From: KBS-96 sp963722585
GTDB taxonomy: Bacteria; Acidobacteriota; Terriglobia; Bryobacterales; Bryobacteraceae
Direction: 5' to 3'
Assembly (NCBI GenBank): GCA_963722585.1
Contig: CAVRNU010000014.1
Location: 172,886 to 236,885 of the forward strand
DNA length: 64,000 nt
Of this stretch, positions 25,610 to 33,596 are shown in pieces. Made by a program: the position numbers and the translations under genes. The notes below the pieces were generated by a model. The model did no database searches and was not told the origin of the DNA. It was given only the letters and a program-made list of their open reading frames with translations. The first letter of the stretch is position 1. Each line of letters starts with the position of its first letter.

Positions 25610-26335
25610 ATGACTCGTCGAGGCTCCTTGAGGGTGATTGCTGCGTCCGCCTTTGAGTCCTTCGCCATCCTCGAAGCGGCCTCGAAGACGGATTTCTGGA
25701 ATCAGAAGGACCCTGCCGAGTGGTCTTCCGAAGATAAGAAAGAGCTGGTTACGAACTCGCCATGGGCACGATACGTGCGGGCTGATACGGCCAGAAGCAT
25801 CGAAGCGCGGCCGCCGGAGAATGGGTCGGCAAGTCCTATTCCGACGCAGACGCCAGGAGGGATGGGCGGAGGCGGCGGAAGACGTACCGGCGGACGGAGC
25901 GGCAGCACCGCAAACCTGCCGGCATTCTATGGAGTTGTGCGGTGGGAAAGCGCCAAGCCTGTCCTTACGGCACTGAAAAAGGACTTGCCGAAAGATCTCG
26001 AGGACCATTACGTAATTGGCGTCTCGGGCTTCCCGATCAGCCTTGAGGAAAGGGAACCTCAAACGGAAAGCGGCGAATCGGCAAGCGCCCGGCTCGATGG
26101 TCTCAAGCAGGTGACAACTCTGCGGGCGAAGCGAAAAGATCCGGCTCAACCCGGCATCGTCATGCGAAGCTCCGACACCGACGGCCCGATCATTCTATTC
26201 GCATTCTCGCGCGATGTGATTGCGATCGAGCCAACCGACAAGAACGTCGAATTTCAGACTCAATTTGGCCAGCTGGATATTAGCGCCAAATTCGATCCTA
26301 AACAGATGGCGTACCGAGGCGAGCTTGCGCTGTAG
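25610..26335 (+). CDS. Unknown protein, related to GWxTD-type proteins of Acidobacteria
   Basis: 241 residues. The N-terminal stretch KTDFWNQKDPAEWSSEDKKEL and TNSPWARYV resembles a motif I associate with unknown or GWxTD-like proteins of Acidobacteria. A Gly/Arg-rich linker at about 83-100 (GGMGGGGGRRTGGRSGS) divides it from a C-terminal beta-rich part (IVMRSSDTDGPIILFAFSRDV). A clear signal peptide is not seen from this start, so a start further upstream or a cytosolic location are both possible. TAATAT lies right before the ATG. A family A repeat follows the stop. Confidence 0.65.
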   Translation: MTRRGSLRVIAASAFESFAILEAASKTDFWNQKDPAEWSSEDKKELVTNSPWARYVRADTARSIEARPPENGSASPIPTQTPGGMGGGGGRRTGGRSGSTANLPAFYGVVRWESAKPVLTALKKDLPKDLEDHYVIGVSGFPISLEEREPQTESGESASARLDGLKQVTTLRAKRKDPAQPGIVMRSSDTDGPIILFAFSRDVIAIEPTDKNVEFQTQFGQLDISAKFDPKQMAYRGELAL

Positions 26336-26340
26336 ACGAA

Positions 26341-26416
26341 GACCGCTTGCTGACGCGCGCGGTTCTGCCGAAGGTTCGGGACTCGCGGTCGGAACCATGA
26401 CCGTTAGCGAGTGGTC
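26341..26416. repeat. Dispersed palindromic repeat, family A, copy 3
   Basis: About 76 bp. Starts GACCGCTTGCTGACGCGCGC, GGTTC; ends GGAACCATGACCGTTAGCGA, GTGGTC. The ends form an imperfect inverted repeat and match the copies at 19822 and 22439. Confidence 0.65.
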
Positions 26417-26437
26417 ATGACGAACTCCATGCCGCCC

Positions 26438-27151
26438 TCACCGCTGACTCAATCCGCCATCAACGGCCAAGACTTGGCCAGTGATGAAGGTGGGCGCGGT
26501 CAGAAAAAAATGAACTGCTTCCGCGATCTCAACCGCGGTTCCAGCGCGACGCATAGGAGTTGCATCGACCATCTTTCGCGCCTCCGGATCAACGTCGCCG
26601 AACGGAATAACGCCCGGTGCAACCGAGTTGACAGTAATTTCAGGAGCGAGCGCCTTAGACAGCGCTCGCGTCATCATGATCACTCCCGCCTTCGACGCGC
26701 AGTAATGAACATGGCTGGCCCACGGGCGAATGCCGCCCAATGAGCTGATATTCACAATTCGCCCCGAGCCTTTTTCTTTCATCACGCGCGCACCCTCCTG
26801 GCAGCAGAAGAATGCACCTTTCAAATTGACGTTGTGAATAAAATCCCAGTCGGCTTCCGTGATGGAAAGCGGGTCGAAACGGGTGAACCGGGCGGCGTTG
26901 TTGACAAGACAATCGATAAGACCAAAGCGCTCGCGAAGCTCCCCGAACAAACGCCGGATCTCGTCCACACGCGCCAGGTCGGCCTGAAAGATGGGCGCGC
27001 CGCCGCAGGCCTTTGACACGTCGTGCGCCTCTTTACTCGATGTTCCGTAATGAATGGCGACCAGGAAACCGCGGCGATGAAGCTCGATGGCAATCGTTCG
27101 TCCAATGCGCTTAGCGGCGCCCGTGACGAGCACGCGTTTCGCTTCGCTCAT
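26438..27151 (-). CDS. Short-chain dehydrogenase/reductase
   Basis: 237 residues. Cofactor site VLVTGAAKRIGRTIA, NNAAR motif (VNNAARFTRF), catalytic Ser in NISSLGG and Tyr-x-x-x-Lys in HYCASKAG, then VNSVAPGVI and the C-terminal GQVLAVDGGLSQR. The TGAAKRIG form with Arg after Lys resembles pteridine reductase/FolM-like members. Last gene of a minus-strand operon (lipoprotein, flavoprotein, hemL, SDR); it starts 17 bp after the hemL stop. Cytosolic; substrate unknown. Confidence 0.92.
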   Translation of the reverse strand: MSEAKRVLVTGAAKRIGRTIAIELHRRGFLVAIHYGTSSKEAHDVSKACGGAPIFQADLARVDEIRRLFGELRERFGLIDCLVNNAARFTRFDPLSITEADWDFIHNVNLKGAFFCCQEGARVMKEKGSGRIVNISSLGGIRPWASHVHYCASKAGVIMMTRALSKALAPEITVNSVAPGVIPFGDVDPEARKMVDATPMRRAGTAVEIAEAVHFFLTAPTFITGQVLAVDGGLSQR

Positions 27152-27168
27152 ATCCCATCAGCGCACGA

Positions 27169-28440
27169 TCATTGACTATCCTGCTCGCAAAATTCGCGGA
27201 TCGCGCTTGCTGTCCGGGCCACTTGTTGCTCGGTGTGAGCGGCGGACATGAAAGCCGCTTCGAACTGCGAAGGTGGGAAATAGATTCCGCGCTCGAGCAA
27301 GAAATGAAACAGCCTGCCGAACCGCTTCGTGTCGGATTGTTTGGCCGATTCAAAATCGGTGACTGGACCGGGCTGCAGAAAAAAAGTGAACATGGAACCA
27401 ACCCGGTTGACACACATACATCCAGGCGCGGATGCCGTCAATTGAGCTGTTCTCTGCTCGATAGTAGCGTAAGTTTCGGGGTGTGACTCGAGATAAAGCA
27501 ACGTGGCGATGCCGGCGGTGACCGCGAGCGGATTTCCGGAGAGCGTTCCCGCCTGGTAAATGGGCCCCAGGGGCGCGATTTTCCGCATAATGTCGGCGCG
27601 GCCGCCGTAAGCAGCCAGTGGAAGACCGCCGCCGATGATCTTGCCGAGCGTTGTCATATCGGGCGCTACTCCATACAACGTTTGCGCGCCGCCATGGTGC
27701 ACTCGAAATCCCGTCATTACCTCATCGAAGATGAGAATCGCTCCGTGTTTCTCGGTGATGTTGCGGAGACCGGCAAGAAATCCGGGTTTCGGAGGCACGC
27801 AACCCATGTTGCCTACAATGGGTTCGACGATCACTGCGGCGATATCGTCGCCCTTATCGCGGAACGCGCTTTCAACGGCATCCAGATCATTGAAAGGAAG
27901 CGCAATGGTCGTGTCCGCGAAAGATTTTGGAACGCCCGCCGTATCGGGAATGCCGAGCGTTGCGATGCCGGACCCAGCCTTTACAAGCAGCGAATCGACG
28001 TGCCCGTGATAGCACCCTTCGAACTTCACGGTGAGCGTCCTGCCGGTAAACCCACGAGCCACCCGCAAGGCGCTCATGGTTGCCTCCGTACCGGAGTTGA
28101 CGAGGCGCACCATCTCGACAGATGGGACCGCGTCGATGATCATTTCCGCAAGTTCGACTTCTCTTCCGGTGGGCGCGCCGAAGCTGGTTCCGATTTCAAG
28201 CACGGCGGCTAAGGCGTCGAGTACTTCCTTGGGGCGGTGGCCCAAGATCAGAGGTCCCCAGGAACAGATAAAGTCGATGTATTCGTTCCCATCGACATCG
28301 TACAGACTCGATCCTTCCCCACGCGCGATGAAGCGCGGTGTGCCGCCGACGCTCCGAAAAGCTCGAACAGGCGAGTTCACGCCGCCGGGGATATATTTTT
28401 GGGCGCGCTCAAAAAGCGACTCCGAACGCGATAGCGTCAT
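27169..28440 (-). CDS. hemL: Glutamate-1-semialdehyde 2,1-aminomutase
   Basis: 423 residues, the usual length. PLP enzyme that turns glutamate-1-semialdehyde into 5-aminolevulinate, first committed tetrapyrrole precursor in the C5 pathway. Hallmarks: SESLFERAQKYIPGGVNSPVRAF at the N-terminus, NSGTEATMSALRVARG (phosphate binding), FEGCYHGH, FDEVMTGFRV (Asp to the PLP nitrogen) and the catalytic Lys in TTLGKIIGGGLP (about residue 267). Its ATG overlaps the flavoprotein stop as ATGA. Placement in one operon with a geranylgeranyl-reductase-like enzyme is suggestive of isoprenoid-quinone or heme side-chain chemistry, but no photosynthesis gene is present. Confidence 0.96.
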   Translation of the reverse strand: MTLSRSESLFERAQKYIPGGVNSPVRAFRSVGGTPRFIARGEGSSLYDVDGNEYIDFICSWGPLILGHRPKEVLDALAAVLEIGTSFGAPTGREVELAEMIIDAVPSVEMVRLVNSGTEATMSALRVARGFTGRTLTVKFEGCYHGHVDSLLVKAGSGIATLGIPDTAGVPKSFADTTIALPFNDLDAVESAFRDKGDDIAAVIVEPIVGNMGCVPPKPGFLAGLRNITEKHGAILIFDEVMTGFRVHHGGAQTLYGVAPDMTTLGKIIGGGLPLAAYGGRADIMRKIAPLGPIYQAGTLSGNPLAVTAGIATLLYLESHPETYATIEQRTAQLTASAPGCMCVNRVGSMFTFFLQPGPVTDFESAKQSDTKRFGRLFHFLLERGIYFPPSQFEAAFMSAAHTEQQVARTASAIREFCEQDSQ

Positions 28441-29612
28441 ACGCGCTGCGAGAGCACCAGCTTGCGGATGAAGAAGCTCATCACGATTTCATGCACTGTG
28501 CCGTTTACGTTGCGTAGTAGACGGTTTTTCAATTCGAGGTACGGCTGTGTGCCTGCAAAAAGGTCTTGCATGATCTCACAAAACTTCGGGCTGCGCCGCA
28601 TGAACTGGACCATGCGGCACGGCACGCTTGAGAAAAGGATGTAGGTGCTGAACATTCGCTTCGCCAGTCCCGCGCCGTACGTCAAATCGCGTCCAAAGTC
28701 GTGACTGATGAGCTGGCGGTAGTGGTCCGCCCCTTTCGCAGGATCCTGGTCCGCGATCAGCACCTTGCTGGCGAGGTCTGCAGAGCGAATAGCATAGTAG
28801 AGGCCTTCGCCGGTAATCGGGTCCACAAGTCCGCCCGCATCGCCAATGGCCATCCACCCATCGCCCGCCAGCCTGTTATTGCGCCAACCGCGGAACTCGA
28901 GCGAGGGCAGCATATGACCATAGAAAGTTGCGTTGGCCCGGGACATGCCGCGCTCGTCCATGTAGCGCTCGAGCCGGCCGCGCAAGCATTGCGCCGATTC
29001 GCCCTTACCGCAAATGCCGACCGACAAGTGGCCGCAGCGCGGAAATACCCAGATGTAGCCTTCGAGATGACGCAGGAATTGTATGTCGATATGAGCCTGG
29101 TGGTCGGGAACGAAGTAGCCGAGCGCGTACATCGCGTCGCGCGCGGTGTACTGTGTCCCCACGTCACGGAACGGATTGCGGGCGCCTGTGGCTACAACGC
29201 AGAAATCGGCATCCACAGTTCCCGATTGCGTTTTTACTTTCCAGCCACTGCCGCTGCGCCGCAGACCCAGAACTCGTGTTTTCTCAATTTCTGCGCCTGC
29301 CGCCTCGGCCCGCTTCAATAACATTCCGTTGAGATCGAGGCGCGAGTAAATCAGCAGCGGCTCGTGCAATGACATTTTCACAGCACCGACCCGAGGCGCG
29401 GCCAGGAATGTGTCGGTAACTAGTTTTTTTGGCGTTTCATTTTGAAAGAGATAAGGGTACTGCGCGTAGGCCTTGTAAGTGATTCCTCCTCCACACGGCT
29501 TCTCCCAGGCAAGCTTCTCATCGAAAACGATGGTCCGGAAACCGGCGCCTGCCAGTCGTTCCGCCGTCGTCGAGCCCGCCGGCCCGCCTCCCAACACGGC
29601 TACGGTTTTCAT
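28437..29612 (-). CDS. Geranylgeranyl reductase family flavoprotein
   Basis: 391 residues. FAD-binding N-terminus VAVLGGGPAGSTTAERLA and the second FAD motif GDGWMAIGDAGGLVDPITGEG; the active-site region WEKPCGGGITYKAYAQYP carries the PxxCGGG signature of this family. Members reduce isoprenoid double bonds (menaquinone side chain, archaeal-type lipids, phytyl chain) or act as related monooxygenases. Overlaps the lipoprotein stop upstream and the hemL start downstream by 4 bp each, so translation is coupled. The genes around it favour a quinone or lipid role. Exact substrate not readable. Confidence 0.9.
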   Translation of the reverse strand: MKTVAVLGGGPAGSTTAERLAGAGFRTIVFDEKLAWEKPCGGGITYKAYAQYPYLFQNETPKKLVTDTFLAAPRVGAVKMSLHEPLLIYSRLDLNGMLLKRAEAAGAEIEKTRVLGLRRSGSGWKVKTQSGTVDADFCVVATGARNPFRDVGTQYTARDAMYALGYFVPDHQAHIDIQFLRHLEGYIWVFPRCGHLSVGICGKGESAQCLRGRLERYMDERGMSRANATFYGHMLPSLEFRGWRNNRLAGDGWMAIGDAGGLVDPITGEGLYYAIRSADLASKVLIADQDPAKGADHYRQLISHDFGRDLTYGAGLAKRMFSTYILFSSVPCRMVQFMRRSPKFCEIMQDLFAGTQPYLELKNRLLRNVNGTVHEIVMSFFIRKLVLSQRV

Positions 29613-30073
29613 TTTGTCTGACCTTGCGATTCTCCTGCTGGCCCGGCCGGTTGCACGTCCATTTTGTCCAACGGAGGATGACCAGGCGGCACCTGCTGGG
29701 GCGATTGCTGAACAGGCGGATGACCCGGCGGCAAATTCTGATCGGCTGCGGTTGCCCCGAATCCATGTCCTTGTGAATCGGCGCGGCCAGTTACCACCCA
29801 GTGACCGTCTTTCGATTCCAGCGTATACTGCATCACCATGCCGCTCTCGATGGAAGGATTGTTCTTTTCGTGGAACGAGACAGTCGCATGCGCCTGGTTG
29901 CCGGCAAAGCTTACCTTTGTGACATCCACGTCAAGCGCCTTCATGTCGAGTCCCACTTTGCCAGAAAGATACCCGATCAGATCGCTGCGCACTTGCTCCT
30001 TCGTTTGCATTCCGTTCCGGCACGAGACGAAAGCGCATCCCAAAACGAGGCCCACCAGTGCGACGCGCGACAC
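29609..30073 (-). CDS. Small lipoprotein, first gene of the hemL operon
   Basis: About 154 residues from GTG 30073. The N-terminus VSRVALVGLVLGCAFVSC is a short signal peptide with two possible lipobox cysteines. The mature part (QVRSDLIGYLSGKVGLDMKAL, TKVSFAGNQAHATVSFHEKN, MVMQYTLESKDGHWVVTGRA) looks like a small beta-rich NTF2-like or DUF-type domain, and the tail is repetitive and Pro-rich (PPGHPPVQQSPQQVPPGHPP). Unknown function. The frame continues upstream to 30772 but that part only mirrors the gene on the other strand. TATAAT lies 7 nt before the GTG with no ribosome site. Confidence 0.75.
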   Translation of the reverse strand: MSRVALVGLVLGCAFVSCRNGMQTKEQVRSDLIGYLSGKVGLDMKALDVDVTKVSFAGNQAHATVSFHEKNNPSIESGMVMQYTLESKDGHWVVTGRADSQGHGFGATAADQNLPPGHPPVQQSPQQVPPGHPPLDKMDVQPAGPAGESQGQTK

Positions 30074-30080
30074 GTATCCG

Positions 30081-30086
30081 ATTATA
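30081..30086 (-). promoter_or_regulatory. TATAAT 7 nt before the lipoprotein start
   Basis: A perfect -10 hexamer on the minus strand, 7 nt before GTG 30073. Transcription from it would start at the GTG, a leaderless arrangement. The -35 spacing region (TCGGGT) is poor. Confidence 0.45.
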
Positions 30087-30110
30087 GCGAGGTATGAGCC
30101 TAGACCCGAC

Positions 30111-30160
30111 GGTGGAGCGGGCCTCCGACCCTGCCATGCCGCCATTCGTGGCGGCATAGG
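30111..30160. repeat. Dispersed palindromic repeat, family C, copy 2
   Basis: Same order as at 3357: GAGCGGGCCTCCGACC, then 8-bp arms ATGCCGCC (30136-30143) and GGCGGCAT (30150-30157) with a 6-bp loop. Sits between the divergent lipoprotein and LssY-C genes. Confidence 0.7.
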
Positions 30161-30212
30161 GTTCGCCTTCCACAGTGCCCTGGGGGAAAATAAAAACTTT
30201 GGGAGGTGAACG

Positions 30213-31496
30213 GTGACCCGCATGGCTGCAGTAATGACGATGCTGGTTGCAACGGGCGCACCAGTCACGGCGCCTAACGGAACGACTATCAGCATCCGGC
30301 TTACCACTGCTGTCTCCAGCCAGCAGCCCGCTGGAAAGCCGGTGCAGGCGGTGGTGACCGTGCCCGTGAATGTGAACGGCGTGACCGCCATTCCAGTGGG
30401 GACAAAACTTTCCGGCAAAACGGCGGACGTGAAAGCCGCGGCGAGCACTGCCCCATCCAGCAGTGCGGCATCCAGCAGTGCTGCATCCAGCAGCACTACC
30501 AGCGATTCAGCGGCCACTCTACGCTTGATCTTCGACAAGATCCAACCGCCGGGCGGGCGCGAGCAAAGCCTGTCCGCGCAGCTTTCTTCGATCGACAATG
30601 CGCGCGAGTCGGTCGGAAGTGACGGGTTGATCACCGGTATAGTCGCGTCACAGACCTGGGAGGGGCGCCTGAACCAGGGCATCAGCAAGCTCGAGAATAA
30701 CCACCCCGGATTGGCCGGTCTGCTCGGACAAGCTCGCGATGCCTTTGTAAAGAACGTAGACGCGTCAATCACTTATCCGGCCGGGGTAGACATGGAAATC
30801 AAGCTCAACAAGGATTTGACCTGTCATCCGCCGTCCAACATGACCACGATTCCCGAGATCGCCCCGCTCAACCAATTAACGGCGCTTGTCGACGCCCAGC
30901 CCGATCGGACAGTAGCGGGCAATCCGCCGACGCCTTCCGACCTGACGAATCTTGTCTTTATCGGCAGCCAACAGGAGATCGATGCTGCCTTCAAAGCCGC
31001 CGGATGGTTTGCCGCCGCCGAGCGTGATCAGGCATCTACCATGGAAACAGCGCGGGCAATCATCGAAGACCGCGGCTATCAGGAAGCCCCGGTTTCCGTG
31101 TTACTTCTCGACGGCCATCCCCCTGATCTCGTCTTCGAAAAGCAGACCAACACCTTCGCTATGCGGCATCATATCCGCATTTGGAAGCGCCCGGCGACGT
31201 TCGACGGAAAAGAGCTGTGGGTCGCAGCGGCCACCCATGACACTGGAATCGATTTTTCGCAGGAAAGCCACACATTTACACATAAAATCGACGGCAACAT
31301 CGATCACGAACGGGCAAAGGTAACGAGCGATCTGACGTTTTCCGGTTACGTAAGCGCCGCGTCTATCGTTCCCCGCTCGAATGTGCCGCCAGATATCAGC
31401 AACGCGACCGGAGACAAGCTAATTACAGATGGGAAAATGTCGGCGCTTGAATTTCGATCGCAGCCAGTGAGTCCAGCCACCATCTCGGGAAAGTGA
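30213..31496 (+). CDS. LssY C-terminal domain protein
   Basis: 427 residues from GTG 30213, which has GGGAGGTGA 5 bp upstream. N-terminal section (APNGTTISIRLTTAVSS, TAIPVGTKLSGKT) is a beta-rich pilus-biogenesis-like segment that often precedes LssY domains in Acidobacteria. A low-complexity Ala/Ser stretch follows, then a long C-terminal part: NLVFIGSQQEIDAAFKAAGW, VSVLLLDGHPPDLVFEKQ, FAMRHHIRIWKRP, WVAAATHDTGIDF, HKIDGNIDHERAKV. These residues (His-rich RHHIRIW, THDTGI) match the LssY-C domain. Function is not known; the N-terminus may be an export signal but is short. Confidence 0.8.
   Translation: MTRMAAVMTMLVATGAPVTAPNGTTISIRLTTAVSSQQPAGKPVQAVVTVPVNVNGVTAIPVGTKLSGKTADVKAAASTAPSSSAASSSAASSSTTSDSAATLRLIFDKIQPPGGREQSLSAQLSSIDNARESVGSDGLITGIVASQTWEGRLNQGISKLENNHPGLAGLLGQARDAFVKNVDASITYPAGVDMEIKLNKDLTCHPPSNMTTIPEIAPLNQLTALVDAQPDRTVAGNPPTPSDLTNLVFIGSQQEIDAAFKAAGWFAAAERDQASTMETARAIIEDRGYQEAPVSVLLLDGHPPDLVFEKQTNTFAMRHHIRIWKRPATFDGKELWVAAATHDTGIDFSQESHTFTHKIDGNIDHERAKVTSDLTFSGYVSAASIVPRSNVPPDISNATGDKLITDGKMSALEFRSQPVSPATISGK
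30454..30498 (+). repeat. Three tandem 15-bp repeats inside the LssY-C gene
   Basis: Three in-frame units beginning CATCCAGCAG at 30454, 30469 and 30484; each codes for part of a Ser/Ala run (SSSAA). The third is diverged. In-frame length change by slippage is possible. Confidence 0.75.
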
Positions 31497-31500
31497 ACGA

Positions 31501-31558
31501 TCCGGGCATGTGAATCCTCATTCACATCCCTTCGGAACGATCATTCAAATGTCCCGGA
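31501..31558. promoter_or_regulatory. Alternative hairpins upstream of argS
   Basis: ATGTGAAT (31508-31515) can pair with ATTCACAT (31520-31527) across a 4-bp loop. The longer arm 31501-31515 can instead pair, with two mismatches, with 31543-31558. The two pairings exclude each other, as in attenuators. The second ends about 35 bp before the argS ATG. No T-run is seen. Confidence 0.4.
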
Positions 31559-31592
31559 ATGCGCGCTAACCCATCGTTCATACTGAAAATCA

Positions 31593-33587
31593 ATGTTTCA
31601 GGAACTCGAACATCGCATCGCCGCCGCTGTGGAATCGCATCTTGCCGATCGCTATGGCCTGAACGTCCGGGTCGCCTTAGAGCAGCCGAAACAGAGCTCG
31701 TTCGGCGAGTTTGCCATCCCCGTCGCGTTTCAGCTCGCGCGTCAACTGAAGCGTCCGCCCCGTCAGATCGCCGAAGAGCTAGTAGCTGGTCTTGGCCGCA
31801 TCGATGGTGTCCGCTCTCTCGAAATTGCCGGAAACGGCTACGTCAATGTTCGTCTGGAGCGGGCGAGCTACGCTTTCTCTTTGCTGCATCCGAAGCCCGC
31901 TGAGCAGCCGAAAGCCGGCAAGATTGTCGTCGAACATACCAACATTAACCCCAACAAGGCGGCGCATATCGGCCATCTACGGAACGCAATCCTGGGCGAC
32001 ACGTTTGTGCGCATGCTCAGAGCCGCGGGCCGCTCGGTCGAAGTGCAGAACTATATTGACAACACGGGCGTCCAGGTGGCCGATGTCGTGGTCGGGTTCC
32101 ACTTTCTGGAGAACAAGCAGCCAGCCCAGGTGAAAGCCCTCATTCAGCAGCCCGAGCCCCGATTCGACTATCTATGCTGGGATCTCTACGCCCGCATCTC
32201 GAGTTATTACAAAGATCATCCGGAAGCTCTGGAGTGGCGGGCTGAAACGCTGCACGCGATTGAAGGGGGAGTGGGGGAGATTGCGGAACTCGGTCATTTA
32301 GTTGCCGAAGCGATTGTCAAAACGCATCTTGCCACCATGTACCGTTTGGAGATCGAATACGACCTGCTTCCGCGCGAAAGCGAGATCCTTCACCTGAAGT
32401 TCTGGGCCAGTGCGTTCGAGTTGCTGAAAGAGCGAAAAGCGGTCTATTTCGAAACGGAGGGCCGGAACGCGGGCTGTTGGGTGATGCCGGCGTCGGCCTT
32501 CAAGAATTCGCGCGATACTTCGGTCGATGCGGCGGAAACGGAAGATGTGGCCGAAACCAAGGAAGACGATAGCAAGGTAATTGTCCGCTCCAATGGCACC
32601 GTGACCTATGTTGGCAAGGACATCGCCTACCAACTCTGGAAATTCGGCCTCCTCGCTAAGGATTTCTACTATCGTCCCTGGTCGATCTATCCGGATGGCC
32701 ACCAGGTCTGGGTGACAACCAGTCAGCCGCAAAGTCTCGTGTCACCCCGCTTTGGGCGCGCCGATCAGGTCTTCAATGTCATCGATTCCCGCCAGTCGTA
32801 TCTTCAGGATGTCGTCGTGGCAGGCTTGAATGCGCTTGATTTCCAGGAGCAAGCGGCCAAGTCCATCCACTTTTCGTATGAGATGGTGGCGCTCTCGCCG
32901 CGCACCTGCCTCGAGATGGGGATTCAGCTTTCCGAAGAAGACAAGCGCCGGCCCTACATCGAGGTTTCCGGGCGGAGGGGTTTGGGAGTAAAGGCTGACG
33001 ATCTCATCGATAAGTTGATCGAGACTGCGCTTGCCGAAGTGGAAGAACGCCATCCCGAAGCCCTGCCCGAAGAGCGCCGTCGCGTTGCCACGCAAATCGC
33101 CGCCGGAGCACTGCGATACTTCATGCTCAAGTTCACGCGCAATTCGGTGATTGCCTTCGACTTTCACGAAGCGCTCAGCTTTGAGGGCGAGACCGGGCCG
33201 TATGTACAATATGCGGCCGTGCGGGCCGGCAACATTCTTCGCAAGCTCGAGGAGCGCGGAGAGAAGCTGCCTGATTTCGACGCCTTGCTATCGCCAGCCG
33301 TTTTGAGCCAACAGCTCGAGTCCGAAGACTTCTGGCAAATCGTGCTGGCCGCATCGAAAGCCGAAAGCGCCATTGAACGCGCCATCGCATCGGGCGAGCC
33401 CGCGCACGTGGCCAAATACGCCTTCCAACTGGCCCAATCGTTCAACAATTTTTATCACGTCTACCCGGTACTGCAGGAAGAGCAGCCCGAGCGGCGCATC
33501 TTTCTACTTTGGCTGACAAAGTACCTGCGCGACCAATTGATCTTCACTCTGGGGATCCTGGGCATCGCCGTTCCCCCCTACATGTAA
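31593..33587 (+). CDS. argS: Arginyl-tRNA synthetase
   Basis: 664 residues; class Ia aminoacyl-tRNA synthetase. N-terminal Arg-S additional domain (SSFGEFAIPVAFQLARQLKRPP), then the HIGH motif in HIGHLRNAILGD (about residue 126) preceded by EHTNINPNKAA. The second ATP loop reads VSGRRGLGVKADDLID in place of KMSKS, as in many ArgRS. The C-terminal DALR anticodon-binding domain shows FEGETGPYVQYAAVRAGNIL and FAFQLAQSFNNFYHVYPV-type features. Longer than E. coli ArgRS (577). Start ATG 31593 has no clear Shine-Dalgarno, but an upstream hairpin region may control it. It converges with hldD. Confidence 0.95.
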   Translation: MFQELEHRIAAAVESHLADRYGLNVRVALEQPKQSSFGEFAIPVAFQLARQLKRPPRQIAEELVAGLGRIDGVRSLEIAGNGYVNVRLERASYAFSLLHPKPAEQPKAGKIVVEHTNINPNKAAHIGHLRNAILGDTFVRMLRAAGRSVEVQNYIDNTGVQVADVVVGFHFLENKQPAQVKALIQQPEPRFDYLCWDLYARISSYYKDHPEALEWRAETLHAIEGGVGEIAELGHLVAEAIVKTHLATMYRLEIEYDLLPRESEILHLKFWASAFELLKERKAVYFETEGRNAGCWVMPASAFKNSRDTSVDAAETEDVAETKEDDSKVIVRSNGTVTYVGKDIAYQLWKFGLLAKDFYYRPWSIYPDGHQVWVTTSQPQSLVSPRFGRADQVFNVIDSRQSYLQDVVVAGLNALDFQEQAAKSIHFSYEMVALSPRTCLEMGIQLSEEDKRRPYIEVSGRRGLGVKADDLIDKLIETALAEVEERHPEALPEERRRVATQIAAGALRYFMLKFTRNSVIAFDFHEALSFEGETGPYVQYAAVRAGNILRKLEERGEKLPDFDALLSPAVLSQQLESEDFWQIVLAASKAESAIERAIASGEPAHVAKYAFQLAQSFNNFYHVYPVLQEEQPERRIFLLWLTKYLRDQLIFTLGILGIAVPPYM

Positions 33588-33596
33588 GGTGTTTTC

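Noticed and set aside
26438..30073. Part of a photosynthesis (bacteriochlorophyll) gene cluster
   Set aside because: Only hemL and a geranylgeranyl-reductase-like gene; no bch, puf or crt genes.
30454..30498. CRISPR-like short tandem repeats
   Set aside because: Units are 15 bp, adjacent and in-frame, coding for Ser/Ala; no spacers.
30074..30772. Upstream extension of the lipoprotein frame on the minus strand
   Set aside because: It only mirrors the LssY-C gene on the plus strand and has no family similarity; the signal peptide begins at 30073.
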